This document shows positions 24,611 to 37,146 of a DNA stretch of 64,000 nt, one piece after another. Source of the stretch: Impatiens glandulifera (lineage: Eukaryota; Streptophyta; Magnoliopsida; Ericales; Balsaminaceae); contig NC_061869.1 of the NCBI RefSeq assembly GCF_907164915.1, forward strand, positions 12,546,221 through 12,610,220, in the 5' to 3' direction. Every line of letters starts with the position of its first letter. Within the stretch, counting starts at the first letter, position 1. The position numbers were made by a program, and so were the translations under genes. The notes under the pieces were generated by a model. It ran no database searches and had not been told where the DNA came from. It worked only from the letters and a program-made list of their open reading frames with translations.

Positions 24611-27066
24611 TTGATTATATGTGTTAATGAAAAAACCCTCTGATAACCTGAATATTGCTAACCTATATAATTAATTGCTTACTAACTAATTCCATTCTTT
24701 GTATTTATAACTTGTGTTTAAAAACTATTGATCCAGATTGATAAGATTCATGTAGATATCGTTGTCTATTTTTAGAAGATTATGTTAGACATTTCGACTC
24801 GAAGAAAGCCCCTTGTCACGATTTGGCTCTAGCCGACGCTACTATGACTTTGATTAAGATTATCTGTTGTTCTTTTATTGAGATGGTGTTTTCATTGAGC
24901 CACTTTTCTATTTTGACAGTCAATTAAGCTAGCCAAACTTGGAGTCGACGTTGGAGGAGATCGATGCTACAAGATGGCTTACTCGCACCCGGAATTGCAC
25001 CGTCGGCTTGCACGACGACTCTACAAACTTAGATTGCCGCAATTGAACTTATTGCTTTTTAGATTTTTCAATTTTTTGTTTGATTTATTATTAATATATT
25101 TGAAAACTGTTAGAACTCGTGTTAAGACTTCATTGGTAATGTATTTTATAGACTTTTTCTCTACAATTTTACAACCATAGCTAAAATATGAATTAATGAA
25201 TAATTTAAAATTTAATAAAATAAAACTAAATGTTTTTCGGATTGTTTTACAAAGAGGAATAGAGGAGAGAATTACGTGACATCACCTCATTGACTGGAAA
25301 AAAATAAAAATACGAGGAAAGAGAGAAAAGTTAAATTATTTAATTTTTTCAGCTAATCAAATTGCGACACATCATTCTTTCTCCTAAATCCCCTCTTACT
25401 ATCATTTTTCTTGTTTTATAATGTTGTAAAATAAAGTAATAATAATTCTTTTTAAGTAGATATAAACTCTTATATTTCTACAAACTCAATTACTTAATTG
25501 TATTCACTATATATATATATATAATGTTTTTTTATTGTGAATTATTTGATTTTAATGGTTAAAAATATATTATTAATTGAATTTGTCTTATTATAATGTG
25601 ACAACCTGACAAGGACATAAAATAATAAAATAGCTTAATAATTACACTTATAATTACTTAATGACAATAATTGTGTATCCCGTGTACGAGGCGTGTAGAT
25701 ATGAATGCAAGTACTTAGGTTGTACTTATATTCTTACTTTTAAGTATTTCATTTATTGTCAACTATTCTTAATTGGCCAAGAAATTTGACTTTTTGAATT
25801 ATTTCATCGAATTAATATATATTATCATTTCATTTATTCACATTAATTTAAATTACAACTTGGTAAATAATTGAATGATATATATATATATATATTTATA
25901 TATATACTTTTACTTACTGTCAACATGAATCATTTCATAAATTTTACCATTATAATAAGAAAATGAGCAATTAATTTGGCATATGAGTTCTACATCTCAA
26001 TTTCTTTTTTTCTTTTTTTCTTTTTTTTACTATTTTAAAGCTCTAGTGGGTATAATCAAATGTCAAAGTCTTTCTCTACAAGGACATTTGATCTTGGTTT
26101 TTATAGATTTTTTTGGGTTTTATCTAAAAAATTTGTTTAACAAAAAAAAATGAGTTTTTTTAAAAATAAATTATTAAAATATTCTTTTATATTTAAAATT
26201 TAATTGTAATAAAAATAAACTATAAAAGTATTTTGGTATTTTTATTGGTAAATTAATTGAATTGATAATTAAAATAGTATAAATTTGATAATGAGATTCA
26301 ATTTTTTAAAAATCTAAAATGAACTCAAAATAATCCATCATGATCAACTGAGCTGTGTGCAAACTTTTGGCATTTTTAATAATGGCAAGTTTTAAATTAA
26401 AAAATTTAAATGGTAGAAGTTGAGGTAGTTGATCATTTTGTTTTTCATTCAAACTAATTACCTAGAGATAAATGAATTATGTCATTTAATTTAATTTAAC
26501 GTGCAACAACTAATTTTGAATAAGACAATTATTGAAGATAATTTAATCAAATTCTTTTAGAAGTAGTAGTGATTTGCTAGAAATCAACTACGATTAATAC
26601 TATTATTAATAGGGTAAAACCTTATATAACTTTATATAACTGAGTCATATTAGGTCACACCTAAAAATTGATCGATTAGATCAAAGAAAACAATGATTGA
26701 TTATTAATAAATAAAATATATATTATTAATAATAAACATATTATTTATTTAAGAAATAAATAATATATATAATTAAAAAGGTTATAAAATTAAGATTTAA
26801 AAAAATATTATTTATTTATAAAATAAATAATATATAATTAAATAATTTAATTATAATGTTACATATCTCAAAAATTAATTAAGAAAAGAATTTATCTTCT
26901 GAAATATTGTACTTATTTATATGAAAATGAGTTAACTTTTGAAAAAGAAAATAAAGGATGTGTAGAAGAATTACTTTATGAGTAGTAATTAAGAAAGAAA
27001 AACAAAAATATAACTTTTGATGTTATTGAAAGAAAAAACAGAAAATCAAGCAATAGTGATGATTCC

Positions 27067-27310
27067 CTTTAGTCATTTAGTTAAGAATTTGATCAATCTG
27101 GTAGACTAATTAGAGGAGCAAAGAGGAGTAACATGTGTGGCTCTCATCTCCATCGATCCACTAGACTTGCATATATTCCTTTTAGTCCTTTTAGTTAAGA
27201 ATTTGATCAAACTCGCTTAGACTAATTAGAGGAGCAACATGTATGTGTGGCTCTCATCTCCATCGATACCACTAGACTTGGCTCAGTTTAGGCATCAACA
27301 TATATTCCTT
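27067..27310. repeat. Tandem duplication of about 120 bp
   Basis: A block running from TTTAGTTAAGAATTTGATCAA through GACTAATTAGAGGAGCAA and GTGGCTCTCATCTCCATCGAT to CATATATTCCTTT is present twice in a row with small insertions and deletions between copies. Confidence 0.8.
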
Positions 27311-27482
27311 TGTAAACTACATTAATAACAATCTTATCAATTAATATAGAAATTCTAAAGGAGGTGAGTTAACAAACAAAACTGATCAAATTGAACCCGC
27401 AAACCAAATTGATTAAGGTTTCAATTTTACCAAATTCGCTCAGTAAAAACATTCTATCAGATTTTATTCAAATATTTGAGAA

Positions 27483-27608
27483 AAATGTGGCCACAAGAAG
27501 TTAAACACATAACCCGCAAACACACTTAACCATTTAACTAGACACAAAACTTGTCGTCTGACGGGTTCGAACCAGGACCTCTTAAATAGGATGTGGATAT
27601 CCACCTCT
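27483..27608. repeat. Dispersed repeat abutting the left end of the CACTA element
   Basis: The block with GTTAAACACATAACCCGCAA, CACACTTAACCATTTAAC and GGGTTCGAACC is repeated, in the same orientation, just outside the right end of the CACTA element at 38451-38580. A relative lies at 24520. GGTTCGAACC resembles a Pol III B box. Confidence 0.7.
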
Positions 27609-27616
27609 CACTGGTG

Positions 27617-28330
27617 AAAAAGTGGTCAAAACCGAGAGTTAAAACTCTCGGTTTTGACCATATAACTCTCGGTAAAAAGACCTTACCGAAGGTTTTAGTA
27701 ACTCTCGCCATCCCTCGGTAATGACTCTCTCGGGATTTCCACAAAGAGAAAAACTGAGAGTTATATGAAAACTTTCGGATTTTTCTCTTTTGGAAAAACC
27801 GAGGGTTTTACAAAGAACTTTCGATTTTTCTCTTTTTGAAAAACCTGAGGGTTGTACAAATAACTTTCGGTTTTTCTCTGTATGGAAAAACCGAGGGTTT
27901 TGCAAACAACTTTCGGTTTTTCTCATTGTGGAAAAACCGAGAGTTTTCATATAACTTTCGGTTTTTCTCTGTGTGGAAAAACCGATGGTTTTACAAAGAA
28001 CTTTCGGTTTTTCTCTTTGTGGAAAAACCGAGGGTTTTACAAAGAACTTTCGTTTTTTCTCTTTGTGGAAAAACCGAGGGTTTTACAAATAACTTTCGGT
28101 TTTTCTCTGTGTGGAAAAACCGAGGGTTTTGCACACAACTTTCGGGTTTTCTCTTTGTGGAAAAACCGAGAGATATTACAAAACTTTCGGTTTTCCCTTA
28201 TATGAAAACCGAGAGTTTTCTAATAACTCTCGGTTTTCTCTTCGGCTAAAAACTGAGAGTTTTCTAATATCTCTCGGTTTTTCCACAAAGAGAAAACCCG
28301 AGAGATTTCATTTTTACCTTCGGTTTTTTC
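27617..28330. repeat. Subterminal repeat array at the CACTA 3' end
   Basis: More than 20 imperfect copies of short motifs such as ACCGAGAGTT, ACCGAGGGTT and AACTTTCGGTTTT alternate in both directions with a spacer resembling CTCTTTGTGGAAAA, forming repeated hairpins. In En/Spm elements such subterminal repeats are the binding sites of TNPA; that role here is inferred. The open frames seen across this stretch are products of the repeat. Confidence 0.9.
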
Positions 28331-28545
28331 ATGTAAATTTTTAAAAATGTGCGGATTATTTTGTTCGAAACCAAAACTTGTTCAGCCACCAAACCAATAT
28401 ATCAATGATAAAAGAAATGCAACATACATTAAACGATCACATTAATTGATCATGAACATTACAAAATTCGACACCAAACTAATATTCCGAACAATCTGTT
28501 CTAAATTCAACCACTAATGAAAAAATGTTTTGAATCGAAACAACC

Positions 28546-30293
28546 TTAGCTTGTGGGGGGAGGAGGTGGTCCTTGCCTCATATACAATTCTATTCTCTCC
28601 ATTCTTGCGTTCATCTCTGACTTCTCCCTCTCCATTCTTTCCACAATTTCTTCATTTCTCGCTTTCATTTCATCCATTTTGCGCCTTCTTTCTTCATCCC
28701 TCTTCTCCAGTTCCTCCAGCTTGAGCTTCATCATTTGATTCTCTTCTAACAATCGCTCATTGTTTCGCTGTGAACTGTTTCCACTACGACGATCCTCACG
28801 AAAGTGTGTGGGCCGGACGCCTGATCCCATTCCGAAGACGACCCCGTGTTTTTGTTGTCCGAACACCCTCTCCGTCAATTCAAAATCAGATATTCCCGGT
28901 TCGTTACTAACAACCTCCTCCATCTCAGCCTGCACAATTCAAATAAAATATCATTTCTATAATAAAAAAACTAGGCATATTCAATTCACTTACAATTTTC
29001 TCTTGCACGTGTTCGTCCGGGACGGGTGTTGGGTTTTCTTGTGTCGGTTTTGGTGTACGGGTCCTCTTGAATACTTCAATTACAGACGGTGGTCGTCCCA
29101 TTTCAATCGCCTGTTGAAATAAATGATTTATATAATTAATAACAATCTTTATATTAAGTTATTACAAATAATGTACTTACCAACTCGTCTTCAATTTGTG
29201 CAAACGGTCTACTTCCCGTTCGATGCGGGAATTTCAGATTCTTCCGATTCTTCATATTTGTAGTACTGTGTCTCTGTATTTGAAATAACAAATGAAGTTA
29301 GATTAATTAATATTAACTCTTATTTGAATTATGAAACCGTACCTTAAACGTTTCTGTGAAGAAATGGTTGCGACACACAAACTCCCAATCATCTCGATCG
29401 TAGTCCGGTGGAGGATTAGCCAGTACCGCTGCCTCGTCTCCTTTGTGGACGCGGATATAATTTTTGTTCAAATCCGACCGCCATCTATCCCATATCTGAT
29501 TGGCGTGTCCCAACCCCGTCGTTCGAAAAGACTCAATGTCACCATTAGTCGCTTCGAACGGATCCTGAAAAAAATAACATCCAAATGTGAAAAATAATTA
29601 TTTAATGACGTAATGTATAATCAAGTAATAATTATTAACCTTGATAGCAGTCCACAGTGAATCCAATTGGTCTGCACTTAAAGCCTTCCACTTGAGAAGA
29701 CGGTGTGAGACGGCTGCGGGGTCCCGGATAATCGACCCCACATGTCTAGACCACCGTGTCCTTCCCACGTCTGTACCGCCTGGCCTCCCATCCTTCTCTC
29801 TAAACGTTAGAGGGATCCTCGTCCCCGCTAGCCTCTTAGACAGCGCTATATTCTTGTTCTTCCCCCGTCTCTTGCGGGCAGAAGATTCTTCAAAATTATC
29901 AAAATCTTAATTAAATATGTCAATCAATTGAAACACTAACTAATTTGTAAACGAAATACCTGTCGATGATAGGTCGGGAGTGGTCCCGTGCTCCTCCTCG
30001 TCATCCTGCTCCTCGATAGGCTCCTCAAGACCCTCGTGTTCAGCCTCATCGCTAGGCAGGTTATCAGCGAATGTGCTCTCTATAAACTCTGCGAGGTCAT
30101 CATCGTCTTCAGTCTCGTATGTTCGGGGAGGCGCAGTAGCTATCGGGACCACAGGAATCGGTGGTTGGTCTCTAGAAGACGATCCTCGTCGCTTTAACGA
30201 CTCGGATTGGGCAAGTAGGTTTTGGTAACTCTTATCCAATTTCTTGGGTGTCTTCCTCATACTCTTCCAAGTTGTTTTAGGACCTTCAGACAT
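28546..30293 (-). CDS. TNPA-like CACTA protein (plant transposase Ptta/En/Spm type), intact
   Basis: Six exons: 30293-29960, 29887-29640, 29564-29343, 29273-29181, 29110-28994, 28929-28546. All have GT/AG borders; the joined frame is 1398 bases (465 aa) with no internal stop. Exon 1 begins MSEGPKTTWKSMRKTPKKL and continues into an acidic region. Exons 2-4 form the plant Transposase_24-like domain: RWSRHVGSIIRDP, ANQIWDRWRSD, DWEFVCRNHFF, then the basic KNRKNLKFPHRTGSRPFAQ. Exon 5 holds MGRPPSVIEVFKRT. Exon 6 ends in a charged coiled coil (about residues 395-450) and a poly-proline tail. In En/Spm the TNPA protein binds subterminal repeats and pairs the ends. It lies downstream of TNPD on the same strand. 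Confidence 0.88.
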
Positions 30294-30404
30294 TCCTAAT
30301 TTCACACCATTAATAAAAATGAGTGAATAATTGAAATAAAGTAGTAATAAAAATGAATATAAAGTTAAAAACATAATTAAATCTACCTAATTAATTAATC
30401 TCAA

Positions 30405-33400
30405 CTATATGTTTGTAAACCGCGGTTTTATTTTTGTCACAATCTTCCAACCGGGTCGGGCTGACATATCAGGGGCGTAGAATACTTGTTTTGCTTGACT
30501 CGCCAATATATACGGGTCTTGATTTTGGGTTTTCAAAATTCGGTTTACATTTACACTTACGAAGCCATATTTATCCACTTTCACTCCTAGTTCCCCCGAG
30601 TGTGTATCAAACCACTTACACTTGAATAAAACAACTCGTTTGTGAGAATAGTATTGTAATTCGATTATATCCGTCAAAACTCCGTAGTATGACATAGTTT
30701 CAGATCCGTTGTACCCCTCAACAACCACCCCACTATTTTGAGTTGTCAAACCTTCGTCGTGTTTTTCTGTACAGAATTTGAATCCGTTTACTTTACACCA
30801 AACATACATAGACGAGTACATACTTGGACCTTCTCCTAAGATCTTGAGGTCTCTTGATATGTCGTTAATTTCTGCTAAATGGGCGACCTATATATGTATC
30901 CGAAATGTAGTTGTTAATATGAATAAGAAGAGTTAGGATATATGGTTTGTAATTTACTCACTCGATGCTTGAAATATGCGGCAAACGTTTCTCCACTGGA
31001 CTCGTTGTTATAATCTCTGCAAATAGATCGAATGCTAATTAGTAACACTCTTTAATGCTAATTAGTAACAGCAACATTGAATCTTACGTGTAAAAAGGTT
31101 CTGCTTCGGGACAATTTTTCAAAATGTAAGAATGAGCTGTCACTCGATCGATATAATCCAAGTTGTATACTTTTCCGTTGGATAGGTCTTCCAATGATGC
31201 AAATATTGAAATCCCCGAGATTTCAGGTTGTGCATTTTCTTGATCTTGTTCCTCCATATACCTGGCACATAAACTAATACTTTCGTTAACAAGATAGCTC
31301 TCGCTTATAGAGGCTTCGGGGTGGTTATTATTCCGCAAATATCTTTTCATTGTACCCATGTAATGTTCAAAGGGATACATCCATCGATACTGAACAGGTC
31401 CTCCAAGCAAAGCCTCAAATGACAAGTGAACCGGGAGATGCATCATGATGTCGAAGATTGACGGCGGAAAAATCATTTCAAATTTGCAAAGTGTCAATGT
31501 AATATCCATGTACAATTGTTCCAGGTCCTCTTCAATCAACTCTTTGAAGCACAACAACCGAAAGAAACGAGACAAATTTACTAACGCATCATACACATAC
31601 TCTGGAAGCAATCCACGAGTTGCTAAAGGAATTAGATATTCCAACAAAATGTGACAATCATGACTCTTTAATCCCGAAAGCTTTTTCTCTTCCAAATTTA
31701 CACAACCCCCGATATTTGAGCAAAACCCATCAGGCAACTTAAGATCTTTCAAGAAGTTACAAAGACGTATTTTATTATCGGATGTCAAAGTGAAAGGCGC
31801 TTCTGGATAATGAACAACTCCTTCATCATTTATAGGATGTAACCATGATTTTATGCCTAAGAGTTCTAAGTCTTTACGCGCTTTAGGACCATCCTTAGTC
31901 TTCTCTTTCACATTCATTATTGTTCCCAACACGCTATCACAGATATTTTTCTCAATATGCATCACATCCAAATTATGTCTCAATAATAGCGATTTCCAAT
32001 AAGGTAGACGGAAGAAAATGCTAAGTTTGTTCCAATTGTCTCCCCGCGTTTCATGATATATCTTTGTTCTCTTGCTCATATCCGCACTAAGAATAATGTC
32101 TTCTAGGTCTCGTGCTTGCTCATAACTTTCTTGCCCCGTTAACAATCTAGGGGGATCCCTATAATCAGTTCGACCATCAAACGACTCTTTATCCCTTCTG
32201 TATTTGTGCTTCGGTGGAAGGAAACGTCTGTGACCCAAGTAACATTGTTTGGAACCATGAACCAATCAAAGGGATACCGTGTCGTTGTTACAACAAGGAC
32301 AAGCAAATTTACCTTTCGTACTCCAGCCTGATAAATTCGCGTATGCGGGAAAGTCGTTAATGGTCCACAACAACGCCGCTCGCATGTTAAAGTATTGCGA
32401 GGTGTGTGCATCAAACGTTTTCACACCTGTTTGCCACAGTTCATGCAACTCTTCGATCAATGGCTGGAGAAATATGTCAATTGCATCTCCCGGACTCTTT
32501 GGACCCGGAATTAACATAGATAAGATAAAATTGCTAGAATCCATACAAGTCGTGGGTGACACATTATAAGGAACGAGAATAACCGGCCAAACACTGTATG
32601 ATTTTTTCCCATTTGCAAATGGCTGAAACCCATCGCTTGATAAACCCAGTCTTACGTTTCGAGATTCTGAAGCAAAATCTGGATAATTTTCATCAAACGT
32701 CTTCCATGTTAAGGAATCAGCGGGATGTCTCAACGTATCACTATCAACTCTTCCTTCTTTATGCCATCTCATCATTGGAGCCGTTTTTGAGGACATGTAT
32801 AGTCTTTGCAGTCTTGGTATTAAAGGGAAATATCTCAACACCTTTTTTGGAATGAATTTCCCGTTTTGCTTCTCCCGAACTGTCCCACTTGTTTGGTCGA
32901 CTTTCCATCTTGAAAGACCGCAAACTCTGCAAGAATCTTCATTTATGTCGTCCTTCCAAAATAGCATACAGTTGTTCTTACATGCGTCTATCTTGTCATA
33001 TTTTAGCCCGATATCAGTAATGAATTTTTTACTTTCGTAGTATGAGTTTGGCAATTGAGCGTCAATCGGTAATATGTAGTCTTTAAGTAGACGCAACAAC
33101 ATATCGAACGAAGAATTCGTCCATTGACATACATTTTTTATGTGAAGTAGTTTCAGTAGTGCCGATGATTTCGTTATTCGAGCACCTTCATACAATGGCC
33201 GTTTGCAATCATCAAGCAATTTATAAAATCTATGCGCATCTTCGACTGGTTCATCGTTATCCGGGACGTCATTAACGTTGGGGAACATATCGTTTATAAA
33301 TTCGTGCATATAACGTTCTTCGTTGACCTCTTCATTAACTATATTATTCATCTCCGGTCTCGCATCCTCCGACTGATCATCGTCATCATCATCATCATCA

Positions 33401-33690
33401 TCGAAGTCATCGACATCTTCATCGACATCGTCATTCACCACTTGAGTAGTACGTCTTTTTTCTCCATGAAAATACCAATACTGATAATGCACATTTATTC
33501 CATAAACAATGAGGTGAGTCTTCACTTCGTCTATTTCCATAAACGGCGTGTTCAAACATTTCACGCAGGGACATTTCACGGTTTGTCGGGATGTATTCCT
33601 AACAGCATACTCGAGGAATTTGTCAACGCCTTCCTCGTAATCTGGATGATCTCGACGTAAGGTCATCCAGCTTTTATCGGGTACTTCCAT
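30405..33690 (-). pseudogene. TNPD/TNP2 CACTA transposase gene, one in-frame stop
   Basis: Three coding exons: 33690-31088, 31016-30962, 30887-30405. The joined frame is 3141 bases (1046 codons plus stop) with one TGA at codon 475 (32268-32266). Domains in order: transposase-associated domain at the N terminus (EVPDKSWM, VKCPCVKCLN), an acidic linker, tnp2 (PLIPRLQRLY, FNMRAALLWTINDFPAYANL, CPCC), then after the stop GHRRFLPPKHKYR, LDVMHIEKNICDSVLGT, DUF4218 (YRWMYPFEHYMGTMKRY) and DUF4216 (FKCKWFDTHSG). The frame is the same on both sides of the TGA and the neighbouring residues stay conserved, so it is a point change and not an intron. An ATG ten codons upstream (33720) is an alternative start. 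TNPD is the catalytic subunit in En/Spm. Confidence 0.9.
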
Positions 33691-33720
33691 ATTTCTAATA
33701 AAATGGAACACAACCCGCAT

Positions 33721-35372
33721 TATTATTTACTTATATTTCACTAAATTAATTAGGCTTACATAATGCTAACATAATTTATATCTAATCTATCATTATCCAA
33801 CCAATAATCAATTTCATCTAACATTATCGAAGCCCAATTCAACCTAAACAAACAATATTTCATTCATATACATTTCAACAATATCTAACATTATCCAAGC
33901 CAAATTTCACCTAAACAAACATTAATATGTCATTCATATACATTTCAAACCTAATCTAACATTATCCAAGCCAAATTCCACCTAAACAAACAATATTTCA
34001 TCCTAAACATTTCAAATCTAATCTAACCTAATTTAACCAATCTAGCACGGCAGTCTTCAATCTTGCCTAATTCAAATAACCAATCATCATTAATCTAACC
34101 CATTTTTAAAACTAATCAAACCTAGTCAAACACTATTTCAATCATATATAATTCAAATAATTCAATTCATACCTAAAATCAAATATAATCCTAACAACAT
34201 AAAAATCCTTAAAAACTGACCTTTTTCAGCAGTTGTGGCGGCGACGGTGGAGGAGGCAGCTGAAGGTGGAATAACCTCGGCGATCTTCAAGAGACGGACG
34301 GTCCTAATCCAAAATCAGACAAAATCAAACCATATTATCTAACTTAAATTTGACATAAATCCAAACAAAATATAATCTAACAAACCTAATCTAACAAATC
34401 AATATAAAACCAAATCTAACCAAAATATTGAACATATAACCTAAATCTAACATTAATCAAACAATTTCAAACCAAATCTAATAACCAAAATCAAATCTAA
34501 TCCAAACAATCTCAATAACTATCAATCAAACCAAATAACCACACCTAAACCAAACTCAATATAAACCAATTTTTGACATTAATCAAACCTAATAACCAAA
34601 CCTAAATCAAAATCAATAACCATCAATCAAACCCATTAACCAAACCTAAATCAAACTCAATATAAACCAATTTTTAACGAAACCAATTAACCAAACCAAA
34701 ATCAAACATAAACCAAACCAAAATCAAACATAAATCAAACCAAAATCACACCTCAATCAAACCAAAATCAAACCAATCTAAACTAAATCAAACAAAAATC
34801 AAACCATAATCCTAAATTAAACAGATTCTAACATATATCAACTTTAATCCAACAATTCCAAACCAAATCTAACATATATAACATCAATCTAATACTAACA
34901 AATTCAAACACTAACCCTAAAATCTATCATTCAAACAGATTCAATTAGATTCAATAATAACATTAATAATTCCTAAATCTAACAAATCCTAAAAACTAAC
35001 CCTAAAATCTAACATATATAACACTAATATATATAAATAAACCTCAAATCCAATAACTGACCTTCAATCGTCGGCGGAGGCACAGCTGAGGCACGGCTGA
35101 AAGCGGCGGAGGCGCGGCGGCAGATCTTCAACAGGAGCCGCGGCAGATCTTCAACCGGAGAGGCGGAGAGACGTCTTCGCGGCTTCAACAGGGGCGGCGT
35201 CTTGGCGGCGTTGTCTTCTACAAGCGGCGTCGTCTTCTTCAACCGGAGGGAGCGGCGTCGATCGGATCTGTTGGCGGCGCTGGAGAAGAGGAGCGGCTGG
35301 AGAGGGAGAAAGCGGAGAAGAAACGGGCCGAGGAAAAGAGAAAGAGAGGGTTTTTTTTAATTTAATAAATGG
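33721..35372 (-). other. Leader/intron region of the CACTA TNPD gene
   Basis: About 33730-35000 is an A/C-rich, thymine-poor stretch built of degenerate AACCAAATCTAA-like words. 35050-35340 is much richer in G+C and purines on the plus strand, typical of a transcribed 5' leader on the minus strand. An acceptor-like TTTATTAG directly before the 33690 start suggests a spliced leader. No conserved protein was found in it. Confidence 0.5.
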
Positions 35373-35690
35373 TTACCGAGAGTTATAGCAAAACTCTCGG
35401 TTTTTGATTATAATAAAACCGAGAGTTATATCAAAACTCTCGGTTTTTATTATAATAAAAAACCGAGAGTTTTCATATAACTCTCGGTTTTTAATGTTCA
35501 AATTCCGAGAGTTTTCATATAACTCTCGGTTTTTAATGTTCAAATTCCGAGAGTTCTAATATAACTCTCGGTTTTTAATGATTAAATACATTTTTACAAT
35601 TAAATTTAAATACACAAAAACGAGAGGCTTTGGTAAATCTTTCGTTTTTTATGCATATTTCCGAAAGTTATATATTTAACTTTCGGTTTT
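35370..35690. repeat. Palindromic CCGAGAGTT array at the TNPD promoter
   Basis: Repeated stem-loops such as AACCGAGAGTTATATCAAAA followed by CTCTCGGTTTTT occur in a row, including two near-identical tandem copies near 35490-35580. They are the same motif family as the subterminal repeats, but internal to the element next to the TNPD 5' end. Confidence 0.85.
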
Positions 35691-35699
35691 ACAACATGA

Positions 35700-36425
35700 G
35701 AACTTGTTAAATTATTTGAATTCTCACTTTCTAATAACGTTGAACAACATTAATTTAACACATTTGATATCCTTAAGACATTTCCCAATCCATATGATCA
35801 AACATTACACAAATACATAGGATAATCAAACATAAACATTCATATATACTTCTATATATAATCAAACACATTCATAAACATTTTAACATTAAAGACAATT
35901 TAAATTTTTAAAATAAAAACACACACTTGATTATATTACTTAGGAGTCTAGATTGGAAGGTAGAAAACCAAAGAATTTAACAATTTGTCAAGTGCTAATT
36001 CCGAAAGTTATATAAATAACTTTCGGAAATATCCATCAAAACCGAAGGGTTTATATAAAACCCTCGTTCTTGAGAGATGTAAAATCCGAAAGTTTATAGA
36101 AAACTTTCGGTTTTGATGGTTATTTCCGAAAGTTAATTATATAACTTTCGGAATTAGCACTTGACAAATTGTTAAATTCTTTGGTTTTTCACATTCTAAT
36201 GACCTATAACAATATTAATTTACCACATTTGATGCCTTTAAAATATTGCACAATCCATGTGATCAAACATTACCTACATTCATATAATAATCAAACACAA
36301 TCATAAATATTTGAACATGAAACACAATATTATTTTTTAAAATAGAACACGAAAATGATTATATTAGTTAGAAGTTAAGATTAGTGGGTTAAAAACAAAA
36401 TAATTGAACAAACTAGGTAGTGTTA
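35700..36425. repeat. Duplicated blocks inside the CACTA element, with a nested inverted repeat
   Basis: About 35700-35960 and 36168-36390 are diverged direct copies (shared words ATCAAACATTAC, ACATTTGAT, TGATTATATTA). Between them, 35957-36008 and about 36140-36195 are inverted copies (AATTTAACAATTTGTCAAGT and its complement), with CCGAAAGTT hairpins in the loop. Confidence 0.8.
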
Positions 36426-36530
36426 AAACCGAAAGTTATAAAATTAACTTTCGGTTTTGATGTGTATTTGCGAAGGTTTTAAATATATCTCTCGGTCTTG
36501 ACCTTGATCAGAAGTTTTTTGGGAATTGTT

Positions 36531-37146
36531 AAAACCGAAGGTTTATTTGAAAACCTTCGGTTTTTACCCTCCCCCATACTTAGAAAAAAATCTGATTTTT
36601 TTAATGTATGGTCAAAACCGAAGGTTTATTTGAAAACCTTCGGTTTTTACCCTCCCCCATACTTAGAAAAAAATCTGATTTTTTTAATGTATGGTCAAAA
36701 CCGAAGGTTTATTTGAAAACCTTCGGTTTTTACCCTCCCCCATACTTAGAAAAAAATCTGATTTTTTTAATGTATGGTCAAAATCGAAGGTTTATTTGAA
36801 AACCTTCGGTTTTTACCCTCCCCCATACTTAGAAAAAAATCTGATTTTTTTAATGTATGGTCAAAACCGAAGGTTTATTTGAAAACCTTCGGTTTTTACC
36901 CTCCCCCATACTTAGAAAAAAATCTGATTTTTTAATGTATGGTCAAAACCGAAGGTTTATTTGAAAACCTTCGGTTTTTACCCTCCCCCATACTTAGAAA
37001 AAAATCTGATTTTTTTAATGTATGGTCAAAACCGAAGGTTTATTTGAAAACCTTCGGTTTTTACCCTTCCCCATACTTAGAAAAAATCTGATTTTTTTAA
37101 TGTATGGTCAAAACCGAAGGTTTATTTGAAAACCTTCGGTTTTTAC
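36531..37146. repeat. 83-bp tandem array, about 7.5 units, each with a perfect palindrome
   Basis: Units start at about 36531, 36614, 36697, 36780, 36863, 36946, 37028 and 37110; one is a base shorter. Each has AAAACCGAAGGTTT and AAACCTTCGGTTTT as inverted arms round a TATTTG-like loop, then a CCCTCCCCCATACTTAG spacer. Copies are nearly identical, so the array is young or homogenised. It lies between the short TNPA-like gene and TNPD. Confidence 0.95.

Larger units (their letters stand above)
22449..27608. other. Spacer between HAK5 promoter and the CACTA element
   Basis: 22449-23000 should include the HAK5 leader and promoter. The remainder is AT-rich. It contains a LINE tail fragment (23041-23480), a dispersed repeat (24520-24610), a tandem duplication (27067-27310) and another dispersed repeat (27483-27608). 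No host gene recognised. Confidence 0.5.

Noticed and set aside
27836..28344. Overlapping open frames with FGFSLCGKTE-like repeats
   Set aside because: They are translations of the CACTA subterminal repeat array; all frames and both strands show similar periodic products.
36498..36882. Three identical 63-72-codon frames (VKTEGLFENLRFLPS type)
   Set aside because: They are shifted by 83 bases and simply follow the tandem repeat.
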